Part shown: piece after piece, positions 6,116 to 8,496 of the stretch
Layout: the number at the start of each line of letters is the position of its first letter
How positions within the stretch are numbered: the stretch's first letter is position 1
Source: Rubrobacter sp.
GTDB lineage: Bacteria; Actinomycetota; Rubrobacteria; Rubrobacterales; Rubrobacteraceae
Direction of reading: 5' to 3'
Assembly: GCA_013817025.1 (NCBI GenBank)
Contig: JACDDK010000036.1
Coordinates: forward strand, 1-8,496
Length of the DNA: 8,496 nt
Notes under the pieces: model-generated
Seen by the model: only the letters and a program-made list of their open reading frames with translations
The model's database searches: none
What the model was told of the DNA's origin: nothing
Translations under genes and position numbers: made by a program

Positions 6116-6652
6116 TCACGCGAGGGCCAGCGCCGCCAGCGCCAGCATCCCGGCGGCGGAGGCGGTGCCGATGAGCAGCCCGGCGAGAACATCCACCGGA
6201 TAGTGAACGCCGAGGTAGACGCGGGAGAGCGCGGTCAGGAAGCCAGCCAAAAGCAGCGCTGGGGCGAAGGGTGGGTAGAGAGCGGCGAGCGTGATGCTTC
6301 CGGCGGCGGCGGTCGCGGAGTGGCCGGAAGGGAACGAGCTCGACGAAGGCGTCTTTATGAGGGGAGCTATCGCAGTGTCCGAGACGTAGGGTCGCACGCG
6401 GTTGAAAAAGTATTTGGTCCTCTCGGCCACGAGCCAGGAGATGATGATGGCGAGCCACGGTACGAGGAGTTGCGGCGGTTTCAGCCCGGTGGCGAGGAAA
6501 GCGCCGAAGGCAATGAACCCCCACGTCGCCCCGGCGGTACCGGCGGTGGTTAGGGCGCGCATCAGGACCGTTAGCAGCGGCCATTTAACGCGGAAGATTG
6601 CCGCGAACAGCGCCCGGTCGATGTTTCGGATGCCGCGTACCGCTCCTTTCAC
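6116..6652 (-). CDS. PAP2-superfamily membrane phosphatase (lipid phosphatase, possibly undecaprenyl-pyrophosphatase type)
   Basis: 178 aa. All three signature motifs are present: KYFFNRVRP (K80-x6-R87-P88), PSGHS (P108-H111) and SRVYLGVHYPVD (S143-R144-x5-H150-x3-D154). H150 should be the nucleophile, H111 the general acid/base. Hydrophobic helices lie around 24-34, 42-56, 60-75, 113-126, 131-143 and 155-177, giving a six-helix inner-membrane enzyme with its active site at the outer face. Small bacterial PAP2 proteins dephosphorylate phosphatidate, phosphatidylglycerophosphate or undecaprenyl pyrophosphate; sequence alone does not choose, but size and topology suit a BcrC-like role in recycling the wall lipid carrier. 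The start is GTG at 6652, with no close Shine-Dalgarno; a -10-like TAAAAT lies about 50 bp upstream. TGA stop. Confidence 0.9.
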   Translation of the reverse strand: MKGAVRGIRNIDRALFAAIFRVKWPLLTVLMRALTTAGTAGATWGFIAFGAFLATGLKPPQLLVPWLAIIISWLVAERTKYFFNRVRPYVSDTAIAPLIKTPSSSSFPSGHSATAAAGSITLAALYPPFAPALLLAGFLTALSRVYLGVHYPVDVLAGLLIGTASAAGMLALAALALA

Positions 6653-6703
6653 GTCCGTTCGCGCGTCTCCTATTCTGGCTCGGGGGTCTTTAAGCTGCGG
6701 GGT

Positions 6704-6709
6704 ATTTTA
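6704..6709 (-). promoter_or_regulatory. Candidate -10 (TAAAAT) for the PAP2 gene
   Basis: TAAAAT on the minus strand matches the -10 consensus at five of six positions and is one of the few AT-rich spots between the divergent PAP2 and 90-aa genes. Transcription would start near 6697, leaving a leader of about 45 nt. No clear -35 is visible. Confidence 0.3.
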
Positions 6710-6747
6710 GTACAGAAGCCGTTCGCTACCGGGTGGGTTTTCTCAAG

Positions 6748-6753
6748 TAGAAT
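6748..6753 (+). promoter_or_regulatory. Candidate -10 (TAGAAT) for the 90-aa protein gene
   Basis: TAGAAT matches five of six -10 positions and would start an RNA near 6760 with a leader of about 37 nt carrying the strong Shine-Dalgarno at 6784. A -35 is not evident. Confidence 0.35.
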
Positions 6754-6783
6754 AGCTCGGACGTTAATGGAGATCCCAAACTC

Positions 6784-6790
6784 GGAGGAG
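6784..6790 (+). promoter_or_regulatory. Strong ribosome-binding site of the 90-aa protein gene
   Basis: GGAGGAG lies 6 nt before the ATG at 6797. It is the strongest Shine-Dalgarno of any real gene here, suggesting high expression of the small protein and fixing its start. Confidence 0.75.
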
Positions 6791-6796
6791 TTCTAA

Positions 6797-7069
6797 ATGT
6801 ATAAGGAGCTTGTAGGAAAGATCGTGGACGAGGCCAAAAGCGCGGGGGCGAACCTCGTGATCTGGGACCGCCGCGACACCTTCACCGTCGAATCCGACGA
6901 CGTGGAAAAGATAGAGGTCGAAAACGACTACCTGCGCGTACAGATGCAAGACGGCAAGGCAACCGTCTACGTGACCTACGACTACATCTACAAACTAGTC
7001 GTGGAGAAGGAAGGCACCGGCAAGGGCCGCTCCGGCGCTCGGGCCGGCTTCGGTGCCGCGAGCAGCTAG
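6797..7069 (+). CDS. Small 90-aa alpha/beta protein of unknown function, Sm/Hfq-like topology suggested
   Basis: 90 aa, highly charged, family not recognised. Predicted by eye: an N-terminal amphipathic helix (2-16, YKELVGKIVDEAKSA), then a run of short strands (about 18-25, 28-43, 45-52, 55-62, 63-71) and a Gly/Ser/Arg-rich tail (73-90) likely to be disordered. A helix followed by five strands is the order of the Sm fold. The stretch KIEVENDYLRVQM with VTYDYIYKLVV lines up loosely with the Sm1 end and Sm2 of Hfq, though the key Hfq residues (YKH) are not conserved. No membrane or secretion signal. Strong Shine-Dalgarno, and divergent from PAP2. TAG stop; the hydrolase gene follows after 63 bp with a possible hairpin between. 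Real gene: high confidence; function: unknown. Confidence 0.75.
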   Translation: MYKELVGKIVDEAKSAGANLVIWDRRDTFTVESDDVEKIEVENDYLRVQMQDGKATVYVTYDYIYKLVVEKEGTGKGRSGARAGFGAASS

Positions 7070-7097
7070 AGCCGTCGGCCTGCGGCGGTTGACTTTT
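7070..7097 (+). terminator. Weak hairpin after the 90-aa gene, possible terminator or attenuator
   Basis: Positions 7070-7077 can pair with 7083-7090 (8 bp, two G-U pairs, 5-nt loop), starting one base after the TAG. The T-run (7094-7097) is short and begins three bases after the stem, so termination would be partial at best. It could lower expression of the hydrolase relative to the 90-aa protein. Confidence 0.3.
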
Positions 7098-7122
7098 CGA
7101 CTCGTGCAGAGACGCTGTAGTT

Positions 7123-7129
7123 GGGAGAG
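7123..7129 (+). promoter_or_regulatory. Ribosome-binding site that decides the hydrolase start
   Basis: GGGAGAG ends 3 nt before the TTG at 7133; counting from its GGGAG core (7123-7127) the spacing is 5 nt. The in-frame TTG at 7121 overlaps this site and is therefore unlikely to be the start. Confidence 0.55.
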
Positions 7130-7132
7130 ATC

Positions 7133-7696
7133 TTGAACACTGCGACCGCTCTGCTCGTCATCGACGTCCAAAAAGGCTTCGACGATCCATCCTGGGGTCG
7201 CCGCAACAACCCCAGCGCCGAGGAGAACATCTCGGCGCTCCTCGCGGCCTGGCGCGTAGCTGAACTGCCCATATTCCACGTCCGGCATCTCTCCACCGAG
7301 CCCGGCTCTCCACTCGGCGGCGCAGGCGGCGTGTTCAAGGACGCCGTCCGCCCGCTGGCGCACGAGCCTGTCATCGAGAAATACGTCAACAGCGCGTTCA
7401 TCGGCACGGACCTCGAAACGCGGCTAAGGGAGGAGATGCTGGACACCCTCGTCGTAACGGGCTTGACTACCGATCACTGCGTCTCCACTACGACCCGCAT
7501 GGCGGCCAACCTCGGCTTCTCGGCGCACATCGTCTCCGATGCCACCGCCACCTTCGACCGGATCGGACCCGACGGTAAATTCCACACCGCCGAACACGTC
7601 CACGAGATGGCGCTCGTCCATCTGCACGAGGAATTCGCCAAAGTCGTTACCACCCGAAACACACTCGAAAATCTCCAACAACCCAGCCCTGGATAG
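7133..7696 (+). CDS. Isochorismatase-fold cysteine hydrolase
   Basis: 187 aa from TTG 7133, normal for the family. The Asp-Lys-Cys catalytic set is visible: D11 in ALLVIDVQKGF, K83 in PVIEKYVNSAF and C116 in VTGLTTDHCVSTT. The non-prolyl cis-peptide region VTG-TT precedes the Cys as usual. The fold includes nicotinamidases, N-carbamoylsarcosine and ureidoacrylate amidohydrolases and true isochorismatases. The Cys nucleophile, and no fused carrier domain, point to amide hydrolysis on a small molecule rather than siderophore chemistry; the substrate is not determinable. D140 and HVHEMALVHLHEEFA complete the C-terminal helices. No signal peptide, so cytosolic. TAG stop, whose last base is in a hairpin at 7696-7734. 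Converges with the HtrA-like gene. Confidence 0.9.
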   Translation: MNTATALLVIDVQKGFDDPSWGRRNNPSAEENISALLAAWRVAELPIFHVRHLSTEPGSPLGGAGGVFKDAVRPLAHEPVIEKYVNSAFIGTDLETRLREEMLDTLVVTGLTTDHCVSTTTRMAANLGFSAHIVSDATATFDRIGPDGKFHTAEHVHEMALVHLHEEFAKVVTTRNTLENLQQPSPG

Positions 7697-7734
7697 CTCG
7701 CGCTACCACCAGTACCGATTGGCATAGTGCGAGC
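7696..7734. other. Long hairpin between convergent genes, possible bidirectional transcript end
   Basis: Positions 7696-7705 pair with 7725-7734 (10 bp, one G-U pair), and inside the loop CCA (7709-7711) can pair with TGG (7720-7722). It starts in the stop codon of the hydrolase and lies 48 bp beyond the HtrA stop on the other strand. Neither strand has a T-run, so it is not a classical intrinsic terminator. It may protect 3' ends or slow polymerase. Confidence 0.35.
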
Positions 7735-7782
7735 AAGGCCGACGCGGAAGCCGAAGGCTAACAGCTAGAGCCTGAAACCTTC

Positions 7783-8496
7783 TCAAGCGTCTTCGGGCTG
7801 GCTCTCCAGGGTAACTTCCACGGAGCGCGGGCGCTCGTTGGGGCTGACTACGGTGAGTTTTACGCGGTCGCCGGGCTTATTGGCGTTCACGACTTCTATG
7901 ACGTCGTCGGGGTCGGAGACGGGCTCGCCTTCGACTTCCGTTATTACGTCTCCCACCGGTACGTCGAGTCCTTCTATTTTCTCCGGCTCGCCGCCTTTCA
8001 GGCCGACCTCGTCGGCTGGTCCGCCGGGCGAGATCTCGCTGACGATGGCCCCGGTAGCCGGGAGCCCATACTGCTCGCTCAGTTCTTCCTCCGTGAGCGT
8101 GGTGTAGGCCCGAAGCTCCTCGATGCCGACCTCGAACATCCGCACGCCGATGTAACCGTGGACGACCTCGCCCGTGGTTATGAGCTGCTCCACGACGCTT
8201 TTTACGGTGTTCACCGGCACCGCGAAACCGACGCCTTGAGCCACGCCCTGACTCCCCGCCGAAGCCACCTGCGAGTTAATGCCGATCACGGACCCGCCGG
8301 CATCCAGCAGCGGGCCACCCGAATTGCCGGAGCTGATAGCCGCGTCCGTCTGGATCGCGCCGTCTATGGTGTAACGGTTCGGGGCCGTGATCGGCCGCTC
8401 CGTCCCACTCACGATGCCGGTCGTCACGCTCAAACCAACGTTGAGCGGATTGCCAATGGCTATGACCGGGTCCCCAACCCGTGCGGAGTCCGAATC
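7783..8496 (-). CDS. HtrA/DegP-type trypsin-like serine protease with PDZ domain (5' truncated by window)
   Basis: The frame is open to the right edge, giving the last 237 residues. Residues 1-108 are the second half of a trypsin-like domain: VGDPVIAIGNPL, SVTTGIVSG, then IQTDAAISSGNSGGPLLD with nucleophile S59, followed by GINSQ and GVGFAVPVN. The catalytic His and Asp lie outside the window. A PDZ domain covers about 112-235 (GYIGV, TGAIVSEISPGGPADEVGL, GDVITEVEGEPV). It carries an acidic insert (IEELRAYTTLTEEELSEQYG), as in several HtrA relatives. HtrA proteins degrade or refold damaged proteins at the cell surface; the N-terminal membrane anchor usual in Actinobacteria would be upstream and is not seen. 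The protein ends shortly after the PDZ, so there is one PDZ. TGA stop. Confidence 0.93.
   Translation of the reverse strand, partial: DSDSARVGDPVIAIGNPLNVGLSVTTGIVSGTERPITAPNRYTIDGAIQTDAAISSGNSGGPLLDAGGSVIGINSQVASAGSQGVAQGVGFAVPVNTVKSVVEQLITTGEVVHGYIGVRMFEVGIEELRAYTTLTEEELSEQYGLPATGAIVSEISPGGPADEVGLKGGEPEKIEGLDVPVGDVITEVEGEPVSDPDDVIEVVNANKPGDRVKLTVVSPNERPRSVEVTLESQPEDA

Noticed and set aside
7089..7121. TTGACT as a -35 box for the hydrolase gene
   Set aside because: No acceptable -10 lies 16-19 nt downstream; the nearest AT-containing hexamer is 21 nt away and weak.
1..8496. Mobile element, CRISPR array or defence island
   Set aside because: No transposase, integrase, terminal repeats, regularly spaced repeats, or nuclease/helicase genes; gene content and composition are uniform.

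Overview
This 8.5 kb window is high-GC (by eye a little over 60%) bacterial chromosome. It has compact intergenic gaps, frequent GTG/TTG starts and ordinary housekeeping-type genes, with no phage, transposon, CRISPR, rRNA or tRNA signal. Protein flavour and base composition fit a deep-branching, Rubrobacter-like actinobacterium. That placement is inferred from general resemblance, not from a marker gene. Eleven genes are supported, nine complete and two cut by the window edges.

Layout. The left edge holds the C-terminal part of a MoeZ/MoeB-type sulfurtransferase (+), closed by a good intrinsic terminator at 524-553. A (+) pair follows: a cytosolic M19 zinc dipeptidase and, 25 bp later, a membrane-anchored M23 metallopeptidase. 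From 2575 to 6652 five genes lie on the minus strand. In transcription order they are a PAP2 phosphatase, an unrecognised two-helix membrane protein, a DUF3891-like protein, an M42 aminopeptidase and an EamA-type transporter; the last two are 12 bp apart and probably co-transcribed. Divergent from PAP2 are two (+) genes, a 90-aa alpha/beta protein and an isochorismatase-fold cysteine hydrolase. They converge on the C-terminal part of an HtrA-type serine protease (-) that runs off the right edge.

Function. There is no single obvious pathway. Several genes touch the envelope or peptide turnover: M23 peptidase, M19 dipeptidase, M42 aminopeptidase, HtrA, PAP2 and EamA. A loose theme of cell-wall or peptide recycling is possible but is inference.

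Expression signals. Two genes (M19 dipeptidase and DUF3891-like) have a TANNNT -10 hexamer exactly 7 nt before the start codon and no well-placed Shine-Dalgarno, the arrangement expected of leaderless mRNAs. A third (the 180-aa membrane protein) has a weaker version. Three other genes have normal Shine-Dalgarno sequences. Eight of eleven genes end in TAG, which is unexpected for GC-rich DNA. No spectacular new system is visible. The best leads are the Sm/Hfq-like topology of the 90-aa protein, the leaderless promoters, the TAG bias, and an orphan ribosome-binding site with start codon at 2455-2513. No gene-free stretch exceeds 300 bp; the longest, 5314-5527, shows nothing convincing beyond the DUF3891-like promoter at its low-coordinate end.
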